Of a stretch of DNA of 64,000 bases, positions 22,141 to 32,672 are shown one piece after another. The notes under the pieces were generated by a model. The model was not told where the DNA came from. It was given only the letters and a program-made list of their open reading frames with translations, and did no database searches. Made by a program: the position numbers and the translations under genes. Position 1 is the first letter of the stretch; each line of letters starts with the position of its first letter. Source of the stretch: Lucinisca nassula (Eukaryota > Mollusca > Bivalvia > Lucinida > Lucinidae); assembly GCA_963580285.1 (NCBI GenBank), contig OY757011.1, forward strand, positions 197,053,644 to 197,117,643. The letters run 5' to 3'.

Positions 22141-23404
22141 CTTTTCTTAAGGATTTGTAAAAGAACAAAAAAAAAAAAAACGCCTACAGATTACAAAAGT
22201 TAATTCTGTCACTCGAGTTACACTTCTCTCGGAGTCTCAAACTTTTCATGGTCACTCAGAATTTCCAGGACGAGTTTACGAAGAGAATTTGACAGTTGAA
22301 ATCAGTAAAAAATAGTTTTGCAGAGTCCAGTTACATGTACATGCAGATAGTCTAACTAGCTGATAACTTACTGCGTAAAAAAATTCCGAGTTGTATTTCA
22401 CGAAGTAAATCAATCAAGTGTGCTTGTTGTAGGGTGATCTCTATGAAAGTGATATGTCATTTTTTCTTCATTTCTATAGCAACATTATTAACCGTTCTTT
22501 TATAAGCGGTGGGTGAAGAAAAAAAAAACAGTTTTAAACCATGATTGCAGAACTTGTCTCGATCGTGCCTCGAACTCAGGCGGAAAGAGACCTCATATCC
22601 TACCAACATGGTCAATTTTAAAACATGCCATTGTCCATCGCATGTCAAACGAGCAATTTAAAAGCTTAACATGTACATGGACAAATTTTCCACCAGCATA
22701 AAACCTGTGCGAGTGAGCAGCTCCCAACATTCAGCCTTCTCTGTTCATAAATGCCGATTTTTTAACCAATACAGTTAGATGCGCACCGACGTTGCGGTTT
22801 TGCTCCTCGCCGGGTCCGTGATTATGTTTCTACGCAGATTGTCCTCCTTTCAATGGTTTAAGACGGACAGCTAACACTGAAACAGTTTCCGTAAAAGCCT
22901 TACCAGAAATATCGTGCTTATTTAGAGCGACAACATCGATGCAACGTCAAGACGTGGCATCGGCTTCATGGGCATGACATGGGTCTTTTTCACAAAGGCG
23001 ACCAGCACTGGCTTAAACGAGCCTGCGAGTACGTGCAGCCTTACCACAGCCTTTGCTGCTCTCGGATATGTAGAAGAGAAGTTGCGTTTCAGTTGGCTGC
23101 GCACATGCATTTGACAAAATATATGCTTATAAGGGAGGTAATACAAAAGAAATTATTAACTTTTTCAGCCCCAAAACCTGGGAAATCGAGTGAAAAAGAA
23201 TGTGAAAAATATATATTTTTTTTTTATACCAGTTGATAACTTTACTTGAAAATAAATTTGTAAACCAGCACAAATGATTGCTTACAGGTAAACTTCAACA
23301 AATGCGGACACCGATGCTAACGCCGACGCCGGACGCCGGGGGTATGGCAATAGCTCCCCCTTACTTTCGAAAGGCGATCAGATTTTCAACTTTACAAACT
23401 AGGG
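22141..23404. other. Intergenic, nothing recognised
   Basis: No credible gene on either strand; short open frames look random. No clear repeat structure. Confidence 0.55.
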
Positions 23405-24172
23405 AAAGTAGAAGTAAAACAAAGATCAGGAATCAAGCAATTAACTTACTCCACCCATAAAAGACACCAAAGGGAAAGAAACACAAACATGAAGCGACCA
23501 GACCATAATGGAAACCTAAACAAAGGATGGCCATAAGGACAGTTACTTTCCCACAAAATGGCCAAATGGCCATCCAAAATAAAAAGACACAAGTGATACA
23601 CCCAGTGAGTAGTAACAAACAACAACATAAATAAACCGCCACAGAAGAACCGCCTTGGAACGGTCAGTGGAAAGAATTCCACTGCGGGGCTTAAATCGAT
23701 TTTACATGGCCACAATCCTCGCCCTTACTTCCGTCGCGATTTAGACAAATAATTTGTTCAGTCAGCTTTGTTTTGTTTTGTTTGATTTGAGGTTTAACGT
23801 CCCCGTCAACACTGTAAAGGTCATTTTGGAGACGTTGCTTCCAATTTTGTGGGACTTTTACCCGACATTGAGATGAAATGACATCTCAAGCCCTGTCGCC
23901 CAATTAAACCAATAGGGTTTATTAGCATGGACGGTCCGCCTCGCACCCCGGTTCTTGGACAGGCTTAGATCCTCTAAGCTGTTTACCAGTACTAGTGTGC
24001 GGGCCGGATTCAGCTCTGCGTGGAAGCATCATGCAGCCCATATATTTCTTCAAGCCCCTATGGGCGGGGGCTTTGTTCAGTCAGCATGAAGGCCTCCTAA
24101 CTCATCAGTGCAACATCTCCGTGAACACAAATAATCAAAGAACCACAGAGGTGAGACAACGGTGAGGACTCG

Positions 24173-24212
<40 letters not shown>

Positions 24213-24245
24213 ACTAAAATGCTGGAGCAAAAGAAAACCTACAGT
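23405..24245 (-). mobile_element. Penelope-like 3' UTR remnant
   Basis: Minus-strand PLE 3' UTR, nearly the same as 4610-5080, split by the SINE at 23767-24071 and containing a 35-bp A-tract (24177-24211). Confidence 0.75.
23767..24071 (-). mobile_element. SINE-epsilon inserted in a PLE 3' UTR
   Basis: Target duplication TTTGTTCAGTCAGC at 23753-23766 and 24072-24085. Same structure as 9441-9746, minus orientation. Confidence 0.88.
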
Positions 24246-24570
24246 TAGCCTTCCTTTTAAAAGGAAACTTTATTACCGTATTTCGAAACACACCTATACA
24301 AATGCATTGTCATTTTTTGGCCAAAGAAAAAGAAATTTTAAAAAGAAACATTGGAATATTTGCCTTTTTTGCTCAAAACATAGATTGCGGGGAGTCGACA
24401 GAAACGCCTCGACGAGGCGATTCTATCGAGTACTCACAATCTAGTGTCTTAGAGCATGAATACGGAAATTAATGTATACCCCTGCAAACCTGTGCTTTAC
24501 TATATGAAAGTGAAGATTATATTTTCTTGTCCTTTGGGATCATTGATTCCATTGTGGAATTTTGAAAATA

Positions 24571-24624
24571 TCTGAGGGTCACTGATGAGGCCTAATTGGC
24601 CGAAACTAGCTAGTCTGGCCCAGA
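24571..24624 (+). ncRNA. Type-I hammerhead ribozyme, intact core
   Basis: Stem I TCT...GGGTCA (24571-24581) pairs with TGGCCCAGA (24616-24624); core CTGATGA at 24582-24588; stem II GGCC/GGCC with TAATT loop; GAAA at 24602-24605; palindromic CTAGCTAG; TC at the cleavage site (after 24615). Confidence 0.93.
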
Positions 24625-24819
24625 AAATATGTACACTCCTTATTTTTCAGTTCTGTGGTGTATTCCTTGCTTCCAAAGGATAGCCCTTTTATAGAACATA
24701 TTAAACGGTGTATGGGAATGTGTGGCGGCGGTAAAACGTCTCCCTGCCCTACATCATAGTGTAGATTAAATTTTCTTGCCCTTTGGGATCATTGATTCCA
24801 TTGTGGAATTTTGATAATA

Positions 24820-24873
24820 TCTGAGGGTCACTGATGAGGCCTAATTGGCCGAAACTAGCTAGTCTGGCCCAGA
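24820..24873 (+). ncRNA. Type-I hammerhead ribozyme, intact core
   Basis: Same 54-nt motif as at 24571-24624 with no core change; cleavage expected after 24864. Confidence 0.93.
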
Positions 24874-25003
24874 AAACATGTGCACACAATATTTTTCAGT
24901 TCTGTGGTGTATTCCTTGCTTCCAAAGGATAACCCTTTTATAGAACATATTAAAGGGAATCACAATTCTATAGGCATGATTTCGTGATGGAAATACAACT
25001 TTA

Positions 25004-25275
25004 AGGACCTTATGGTTGCTACTCTGTTGGCTCTGTCCAACTGAAAAAGGGGTCTACTCTAAAAGGGGAAGAATTTGCTGCTCAAGGGGTCTACTCTAAA
25101 AGGGAAGAATTTGCTCCTAAGAAGCAAATTCTTTCCTTTAAGAGTATATCCCTTAGACATATCTAAAGAGAAACTACTTTTGCAGGAGTAGCCCAACCCC
25201 TTTAAGGCGTATCTATTTCCCTTATGGGGAACTTATAACAGCCGCAGTCATTTTCGCAAATTTTACGTCTTGCAA
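25004..25275. repeat. MITE-B, right-arm copy
   Basis: Mirror of 8880-9146, with the CTACTCTAAAAGGGAAGAAT hairpin units at 25050-25150. Confidence 0.7.
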
Positions 25276-25351
25276 TGCCATTATGGAGTAAGTCCATGGG
25301 GCCATGGAAACGAAAAACAACAGATTTTAACTATACTACTACTCACAAAGT

Positions 25352-25640
25352 GTGGCTGGCTGCGGTAGCTGAGTCAGATGCAGTCTGACTGGTGATAAGG
25401 AAGACTCGGGTTCGATACCTACCGGGGTCGGCAACATTCTTTCGTGGAGATTGATTATCATTATCTCCCTTCCGCTGATTCAGGAAGGGCAGGGGTCAGT
25501 TTTGGGCGACAGAATGTGCACTGAACTGGTAAACCGCTTACGGATGAGCCTGCTCAGGAAAAGCGTGGATAGGTACACTGGCAGGCCCAAACATGACCCA
25601 AATCAGTATTGACTGGGCCGTTAAATACAAATAAAAAAAA
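25352..25640 (+). mobile_element. SINE-gamma, right-arm copy
   Basis: Plus-strand mirror of 8468-8784: GCGGTAGCTGAGTCAGATGC head, GGGTTCGATACC box B, A-rich tail at 25629-25641. Confidence 0.82.
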
Positions 25641-25789
25641 AACTTGCAAAGTTTACTTCACACAGATAGGAACAGATTTATATATTCTGAACAGCTTTCG
25701 GTACGCTAATAGCTCTAATAATACGTACATGTAAATGTTGGAAAGACAGAGGACGTTATTTTTCCTCATTTATAAAGATCGCTGGGTGT

Positions 25790-26009
25790 AACGGGCCTCC
25801 GTGGCCTAGTGGATAAGAGTGCTGACTCTTAATCATTAGGTCTCTCAACGCTGTAGGTTTGAGCATGGCTCAGGTCACATAATGAGAAGTTCGGCAACGG
25901 AAGGCCAGGAGGTTTTTCATCGGGTACTCCAGTTTTCGCTCACCTCTGATTAACGATCGGCTTGATGTGAGTGAAATAATCTTGAAAGGATCGTTAAACG
26001 AAACATAAA
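25790..26009 (+). mobile_element. SINE-alpha, right-arm copy
   Basis: Plus-strand mirror of 8111-8329 with target duplication AAAGATCGCTGGGTGT at 25774-25789 and 26010-26025. Confidence 0.87.
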
Positions 26010-26194
26010 AAAGATCGCTGGGTGTGTAAAAACATGTTCATGTTTTTGCTACTAGAATTAACGTCAGTGCCAAGGTCGAACCTTCTAACTCTTCCAAATA
26101 TATAAAACATTTAGGGAGCGAAACAGTCATAACGTTGATGGGTTTCTGTTCAAAACCTTCATGACATTTTTGACATTTTATATACACGTTTTGT

Positions 26195-26600
26195 ATTAAA
26201 AAATAGAAGTGGAGGCAATGATCAGGAATCGTTACAATCAACCCACAGCTCCCATCAGAGACACCAAAGGGAAAGACACACAAACATGAAACAACAGACC
26301 CTAATGGATACACCAACAGCGGAAAGCCAAAAGGACAGTTACTTTCCCATAAAATGGCCAATAGGCTATCCAAAATAAAATAATATAAACGACACAAACA
26401 ACCATAACAAAAACAAACCACGACAGAAGAACCGCCTTGGAACGGTCAGCGGAAACGAATTCCACTGGGGGGCTTAAATCGATTTTACGTGGCCACAATC
26501 CTCGCCCTTACTTCCGTCGCGATTTAGACAAATAATTTGCCCAGTCCGCATGAAGGCCTCCAGACTTCAGACAAAATAACAAAAATATACCGCGACAGAA
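26195..26600 (-). mobile_element. Penelope-like 3' UTR remnant
   Basis: Minus-strand PLE 3' UTR with the usual elements (GATCAGGAATCGTTACAATC; CACAATCCTCGCCCTTACTT; C-run side at 26465-26473). Not in the left arm, so inserted after duplication or lost there. Confidence 0.75.
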
Positions 26601-26754
26601 GAACCGCCTTGGAACGTCAAAAGTTTATTATTTTTATTAAAAAAAATGCATTAAGTGGGATAATGATATCAGCTGGCTCAAATCAGAATGTAGACTGACA
26701 AGACCAAACCTATTGGATGCTTTTTGAAAGCAGCCAACTTGTTTTACAGATGGA

Positions 26755-26892
26755 GGTTTAATGTTCAAAGTCGTAATCTCGGGAGCTGAAGTCATTCCAT
26801 GCACTCTATTTCTCATGCAGACCGTCCCTGTATGGTCGCTCGTTTGTAGTTTCTACGTAGCTGGCCTGGTCAAGGGAAAATCGGCGTATGAA
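26755..26892 (+). repeat. Direct repeat flanking the right arm (outer copy)
   Basis: Matches 20060-20111 plus 20387-20487 (TCGTAATCTCGGGAGCTGAA; GACCGTCCCTGTATGGTCGC). It begins where arm homology ends, so the right arm lies between two direct repeats. Confidence 0.75.
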
Positions 26893-26906
26893 GTCCACAT
26901 GAAGGT

Positions 26907-28400
26907 GTAAACGTGAGTATCTTGAGCATAAAGCTCTGAAAAAATGTAAACTTAGCATAAGGAACGCATCTCTTTTTATTCGCAAAACACATACTTATTA
27001 CCTCCTAAACCTAAGACGTCTTTGCGTCAACTTAAACTAGGTGTTCAAGAATTTCATAGGAAGTTTGTTTTGGCTCCAGCTGATAAGGACGCTAACAATG
27101 TGGTCTTTGTTTGACGGCTTCACTATATAAACATGCTTCAGCAAGAGCTTGGTGGTTCTATGAACTATGAACTTCAGCCTTTAGCTGTAGAGGGGGCTTT
27201 AGTACCAAGTTTGCTGTCTGTGTTACAGAAGGCCAAGACAAACTTCCTACGTTATATTGGATGCCTAAACTTCATAAAAGACCATACAAAGCACGGTTTA
27301 TTGCACATTCAAGCTCTTGTACCACCATTGAACTCTCCAAATTATTAACTTCACGTTTTAAATACTGCCATCAAAAAGCATGTGATAAAATATTGCGACA
27401 TAGCATGCGAAAGATCAGACGGAAATCTGTTTTGGTCTATAAGAATTATAATGAAGTTTAAAATAAAGTGAAATCCAAGCGTTTTCGTGCTTCAAGTCTG
27501 CCTATTTACGGGTTTTCCACCCTTTACACTACACTTCCTCATAATCTTATAAAAGATAAACTTATTGATTTAAATGAATGGACATTTCATAGGGAAGACT
27601 ACCTCTATCTTGCATGCAATGTAAGAAATGCGTTTTTCACGTCTGAAGAGCATATAGACTATACTTTATGGCCATGCCAGAAGGTTTGTGAAGCTCTCAC
27701 CTTTCTACTTGACAATATTTACATAAGATTTGATACTAAGTTATTTAGACAAGTTGTGGGTATTCCGATGGGTACTAATTGCGCACCACTAGTGGCTGAT
27801 CTATTTTTGTTTTGTTATGAGAGAGACTTCATGATGTCCCTTTCTGCTGATAGCCGGTCTGAAATCATTGAAGCTTTTAGCTCCACTTCTAGATATTTGG
27901 ATGATTTATTAAATACTGACAATACCTATTTCGATGGTTTGTTCAGTTAAACTTACCCACCAGAACTTCAGTTAAATAAAGCGAATTCTTCTGTTACCGA
28001 GGCCCCATTTTTGGATTTACATCTATCTATTGTGGATGGGTTTGTTTCTTGCAAAAATTATGATAAACGCGATGATTTTGATTTTAAGATTGTAAACTTT
28101 CCTTTTTTGGATGGTGATGTTCCACGTGCGCCATCCTATGGCGTTTATATTTCACAATTGATTCGATTTGCCAGAGTGTGCAGTCATGTAACTTCAACCC
28201 TCGTAATAAATTGTTAACGGCTAAGCTTCTTAATCAGGATTATCGGTACCATAAACTACGCAAAGCATTTTCAAAATTTTATAGACGTCATTCTGATTTA
28301 ATTTCAAAATTCAATACTGGACTTAAATCTCTTCTGCAACAAGGTCTATCGGAGCCCGAATTTTATGGTGACTTAGTATATAAATGTAGAAAAAAAATAT
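26907..28400 (+). pseudogene. Penelope-like reverse transcriptase, 5'-truncated and frameshifted
   Basis: Plus-strand pieces: FHRKFVLAPADK-type region (27040-27090), LHKRPYKARFIA (27270-27310), then a 160-codon open segment (27468-27950) with FSTLYTTLPHNLIKDK, VVGIPMGTNCAPLVADLFLF and the catalytic box RYLDDL. The C-terminal part follows with stops and shifts (FLDLHLSIVDG; YGVYISQLIRFARVCSHV; KFYRRHSDLISKFN). These motifs are typical of Penelope-like elements. A GIY-YIG endonuclease is not visible. The active-site DD is kept although the frame is broken. Confidence 0.85.
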
Positions 28401-28850
28401 AACCGCAATGACTTCAGCACCCAATTTCGTAAAATCATTCTTTGATATAAAAAGATCGGGTACAACATAAATGTTATACGACAGACTGCATGCATGGTAG
28501 TTAACCCAATCACGGTTGACAATTTTGATTCCCTCTTTAATTGCACGCCGGTGGGTCAGGCCTCAGATTCTATGACGGTTCCAACGTAAAGGCTTGGTTG
28601 GTACCTGATTATCTGTCTCTGGTCGGGCCCATTTGAGTCTAACTGTTGGTTTTCTTTTACTTCAGCATTTCCGTTGTTTCTTGCTGTCTAGTCCTCGCTG
28701 TTGTTTCATCTCTGTGGTTGTTTGATTTTTGTGTCCACGGAGATGTTGCACTGACGAGTTAGTAAAACGTATCCCTGCCCTACATCATAGTGTAGATTAT
28801 ATTTTCTTGTCCTTTTGGATCATTGATTCCAATGTGGAATTTTGAAAATA

Positions 28851-28904
28851 TCTTAGGGTCACTGATGAGACCTAATTGGCCGAAACTAGCTAGTCTGGTC
28901 CAGA
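28851..28904 (+). ncRNA. Type-I hammerhead ribozyme, stem II mismatch
   Basis: Core CTGATGA and GAAA intact; stem II is GACC/GGCC with one A-C mismatch, stem I GGGTCA/TGGTCC has two G-U wobbles. Cleavage expected after 28895. Confidence 0.88.
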
Positions 28905-29070
28905 AAACATGTACACTCCATATATTTCAGTTCTGTGGTGTATTCCTTGCTTCCAAGGGATAACCCTTTTATAGAACGTATTTAGCTTCACTACAGCTTT
29001 GTGTGGGAATGTGTGGCGGCGGTAAAACGTCTCCCTGCCCTACATCATAGTGTAGATTATATTTCCTTGT

Positions 29071-29124
29071 CCTATGGGTCACTGATGAGACCTAATTGGC
29101 CGAAACTAGCTAGTCTGGTCCAGA
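29071..29124 (+). ncRNA. Type-I hammerhead ribozyme, stem II mismatch
   Basis: Same core as 28851-28904; the outer stem I strand (29071-29075) is replaced by the deletion junction, so only the inner GGGTCA/TGGTCC stem remains. Cleavage after 29115. Confidence 0.85.
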
Positions 29125-29293
29125 AAACATGTACACTCCATATATTTCAGTTCTGTGGTGTTTTCCTTGCTTCCAAAGGATAGCCCTTTTATAGAACGTA
29201 TTTAGGAGGCCTTCATGCGGACTGGATAAATTATTTGTCTTAATCGCGACGGAAGTAAGGGCGAGGATTGTAGCCACGTAAAATCGATTTAAG

Positions 29294-29324
<31 letters not shown>

Positions 29325-29397
29325 TGGAATTCGTTTTCGCTGACCGTTCTTCTTTCTTCATAAAAGTTGTGAGATAGCACCATAAATAGCGCTCTCT

Positions 29398-30977
29398 TCA
29401 ACCAAAACGCTTGAATTTTTCTTGCACACTCAGGAATAAAGATTCATTGTCAATGTCGGTTGACGTTTCTTTACCATAAAGTAACTCGCGTGTAGAATGA
29501 TTGTGAAGGTATTTGTTCAGGTATGTATTTCTGATTGCCGAATACCTGGCACATTGGAAGAGAAAATGGTAAGGACTTTCAAAGGCACCACATTCGAATG
29601 AAGGGCTTGGAAAAATGTTTTTATGATATAGATGTGAGTTAAGTGAGCTGCATTCCATGCGTAGGCGGGCATGTAAAATTTGGCCTATTCTTGAACCGGC
29701 ATTAAAATATTTCGGTGTTTTTTTTTTTTAATATTTCTGTTTAAGCGATATTTAAAAGATGCAACGGAATTGGCAGCCCTGATATCTTCAGCCAAATCAT
29801 TCCAAGCTCTTATAGTGGACGGGAAAAATGAGTTGAAGAACAAGTTAGTGCGAGTACGAATCGATTGAATATTGTTTGCATTGCGTACATTATAAGGATT
29901 CGAGTCTCTTACAAGGGGTGGCAGTATGTCAGAGAGGTATTCGGGTGTTAGGCCATTGGAGATTTTATAAAGAATAACAAGTTTGTGCTTGGTCCTCCGT
30001 TCTTGTAGGGTTTCCCATCCAAGTTCTGATAAAAGTTTTTGGATACTGCAGAGCTTTGTTGCTCCAGCTATACTATTCTTGCTGCCTCGTTATGAATAGA
30101 CTCTAACTGCGTTTTTCATTCATTCGTACAGTTGTCCCAGACTGCGTCGCTGTACTCGAGTAAAGGCCGTATAAAAGCAAAGTACATACGTTCAAGTGCA
30201 TTCCTATGAATTCGAAATTTAAGTGCACGAAGAAGGTTTATTCTAGACCATGCCGTCTCAGATTTCCTATTGATATGCTCAGTCTAGTCACAGGTGTTTG
30301 AAAAGGTAAGACCAAGATGCTTATGGCAGGTAAATTCGGCGAGAGGGGTATTGTTCATTATAAGAGGTGGGTGGGCCACATGATTGAGCTTCTTAGATAA
30401 TAAGAGTGATACTGTTTTGCGTTCGTTGAAGTCGACAAACCAGTCCGAAGCCCATTTTGGATATAGTTTCTAGATCTAAATTTAAAGTAATAGCAGCGGT
30501 CTGTGGATTTTCAACGACAATATACAAACTCGTGTCATCTGCGAATAGGCGGATAGAGCAGTTTATATTAATCACAATATCATTAATAAAAATGAGAAAT
30601 AGAAGGGGACCAAGAATGGAACCTTGGGGGACGCCAGCATGGACTGGTGCCCAGTCAGATATGGTCCCGCACAGAGCAACACACTGGCGTCTGCCTGAGA
30701 GATAACAAGAAAACCATTTGAGAACTTGTTCAGAACAGCCTATGCGGGAGAGTTTGTATAGATGACCTCGGTGCCAGACTCTGTCGAACGCCTTACTAAT
30801 GTCGCAAAATACCGCACGGACCTCTTTTCCAGAATCGACAGCTTCACAGAACGTATGATATGTATGCAACAACTGATAGGTTGTCGAATCACCAGGAATA
30901 AACCCGGACTGAAATGGAGTGAGTAGCTGATTTTCGCAAATGTAATTGTAGAAGTGTTTATGAACACAACGTTCCAT
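29398..30977 (-). pseudogene. LINE reverse transcriptase and C-terminus
   Basis: 30977-30393 holds RT motifs FCDISKAFDRVWH, AGVPQGSILGPLLFLIFIND and the catalytic FADD. A frameshift near 30450 is followed by the connection region (HLGLTFSNTCDWTEHI) with a stop near 30118, and then SFECGAFESPYHFLFQCARY at 29658-29398, a Cys-containing tail common in CR1/L2 LINEs. Enzyme for target-primed reverse transcription; not functional as read. Confidence 0.85.
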
Positions 30978-32398
30978 TACTTTTCCAACGGGTTCAAGAA
31001 GAGATATAGGTCAATAGTTTGACGGCAATGATTTATCGTCTTTTTGTGGATAGGTGTAAGATAGCCATCCTTCCACGGAGGTGGGAAATAACCTTGACGA
31101 AGCGATCTGTTAAACAGAATAGACAGAGGCTGTGAAAGGATCGGAGCGCCTTCTCTGAGAAGGCGAGGATTGAGATGGTTTGGACCGCATGCTTTCTTCA
31201 CATCCAGATTATTGAGTACATCAGTAACATCTTGTACTGATATAGAAATGGAATCTAGGACTGAGTCTGTAGCTAGAGGGAGCTGACGCGGCTGCATATT
31301 CTGGTCATTTATATGAGTTATGAGCGAGAAATAGTTATTTAGCATGTTTGCCTTTTGTTCACTTTCTTCGGCGAGTTCCCCATTTTGTGAAAGGGTGGTT
31401 ATACTTGTTGCACGTTTATCAATATTTAATAATTGCTTTGATGTTTTCCAAAAAAGTGTAGAATTCAAATTTGTGGCAGTTAGTTGTGATTCGAGTTTGT
31501 CAAAAAAAAAATTTCTTAGAGTCCCTAATTTCGCGGATGCATGCATTGCGAAAATGTTTGAATTTTTCCCAGTAGTGATTGTTTGAGGTTTGCTTATATT
31601 TACGATAAGTACGTTTATGTTAACGTATTTATATATAAGTCTTCTAATAGCACAAGTTATCCATGGATGATTGTCCGGTCTAATGGTAGCAATTTTGTTG
31701 GGGATAGAGGTTTGGCTGGCTTCTCGAAGGGCTTGATTTATATGATCCAAGTTACTGTCAATATCTGTATCATTTTCAATCTTATTTATCAATTCAGAGG
31801 AGGACAGCAGATTACGAAATAAGCTGTAATCTGCTCGCTCATAATTCCAAATTTTTCTCTTTATAGGTTTAGATTCCGGGCAAAAGAATTTAAGCAACGC
31901 AAGAATCGGAAAATGGTATCTAAGTTGCTCAGGGATGAATGGGTCCATTACTCCGCTGTAAAGAACACTTGCTTCGTTGCGAAAAAGAAACAGGTCAATA
32001 AGGGATGAGGAGCTTTCCGTATAGTGGGTAGGGTCTCGTATAATTTGTTTTAGGTTGTAGTGGTTCATTAGCTCTGTTAGTTTCTTCTTATCGTGGGTGA
32101 GCATATTAAAATTAAAGTCGCCAGTGATAATAATGTCACTGAGCCCAGTATTACTGGCTCTGTCGAAGATTTCAGCAAGAAGGTTAAGGTAGGTATTGCT
32201 ACTATTTGGCGGCCTATAAAACCCCCCGAGCAGAAGAGTTTTCCTCTTAATTTTTATCTCGACCCAAACGGCCTCAAGACCGGTAATTTCAAGATCACGG
32301 CGTCGTATGCAGCTGAAAGAATCCCTTACATAAATAAGCACTCCTTTTCTCTGGACGATCAGTCCTATCAGTGCGAAATGGTGACATGAAGTTGTCAA
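30977..32398 (-). pseudogene. LINE APE endonuclease and RT N-terminus
   Basis: 473-codon segment: VLIYVRDSFSCIRR, LLLGGFYRPPNS, ITGDFNFNML (endonuclease GDFN motif), DLFLFRNEASV, then the RT N-terminal region (KKACGPNHLNPRLLREG, LTPIHKK). The initiating part of the endonuclease lies in another frame upstream (32466-32530). A shift near 30990 separates it from the RT core. Confidence 0.85.
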
Positions 32399-32465
32399 TG
32401 AGAATGCTATTGTCTTTTATCTCAGGTTTCAGCCAGCTCTCAGAGACTACAACTATACTATATGA

Positions 32466-32672
32466 TTATGCTTCGCATCTGATAATGTCCATCTTAGGAA
32501 CGATACTTTGGATGTTGAGGTGCATTATGCTAAGATAACTAGAGAGATCTTCAAGAGAACTTTGTGACAGTGAGTTAGAGCTTGCAACAGATATGACAGA
32601 GTCTGGCCCGGGGTTAGGATGAATATCTACACATGTAAGAAGAAGACAGAATGTCCAGAGGGACACCCACAC
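32466..32672 (-). pseudogene. LINE N-terminus with 2A-like peptide
   Basis: Encodes a hydrophobic stretch followed by CVDIHPNPGP (32604-32633), then the endonuclease opening MHLNIQSIVPKMD. The NPGP ending and preceding D-I match 2A ribosome-skipping peptides reported in CR1-type LINEs, but the usual Glu is His. The extreme 5' codons here are from the adjoining LTR; the intact version is at 49554-49817. Confidence 0.7.

Larger units (their letters stand above)
24497..24957 (+). mobile_element. Hammerhead retrozyme (tandem pair)
   Basis: Two hammerhead motifs in direct repeat with cleavage after 24615 and after 24864, so a released monomer would be exactly 249 nt. The monomer holds a short hairpin CTACATCATAGTGTAG and no open frame. 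Structure fits animal retrozymes: small non-autonomous retroelements producing circular RNAs. Confidence 0.85.
24283..25003 (-). mobile_element. MITE-A (right-arm copy), interrupted by a retrozyme
   Basis: Mirror of 9147-10195. Palindrome at about 24377-24446; outer ends near 24283 and 25003 (GCATGATTTCGTGATGG). Confidence 0.75.
20800..26745. repeat. Right arm of the large inverted duplication
   Basis: Reverse complement of 6565-10440 in blocks (see left arm). Extra sequence in this arm: 21046-24280 (MITE-A, PLE 3' UTR, SINE) and the PLE remnant at 26195-26600. Confidence 0.85.
28762..29201 (+). mobile_element. Hammerhead retrozyme inserted in a PLE 3' UTR
   Basis: Two hammerhead motifs with cleavage sites after 28895 and 29115, 220 nt apart. 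The second unit lacks about 30 bp just before its stem I relative to the first. TTA flanks both sides (28759-28761, 29202-29204), a possible 3-bp target duplication. Confidence 0.85.
28401..29345 (+). mobile_element. Penelope-like 3' UTR carrying a retrozyme
   Basis: PLE 3' UTR 28401-28761, retrozyme 28762-29201, UTR resumed 29202-29345. The retrozyme splits GAGTTA-GGAGGCC, which is continuous in the PLE at 44600-44615. Contains a run of 30 C (29294-29323). Confidence 0.82.
29346..32664 (-). mobile_element. LINE of the CR1/L2 group, near full length, broken
   Basis: Minus strand, 5' to 3': 2A-like leader, APE endonuclease, reverse transcriptase, C-terminal region. The 5' end is cut at 32664, where a second retrotransposon begins; a second copy (48045-49817) shows about 150 bp more. 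Several frameshifts. Confidence 0.85.

Noticed and set aside
25796..25870. tRNA-Lys-like sequences in the SINE-alpha copies as functional tRNA genes
   Set aside because: Each is joined to the same SINE body and tail and flanked by target duplications; stems are imperfect.
6565..26745. Giant virus-like Maverick/Polinton element with long terminal inverted repeats
   Set aside because: No DNA polymerase B, integrase, ATPase or capsid frame lies between the arms; the contents are pogo, SINE and MITE sequences.
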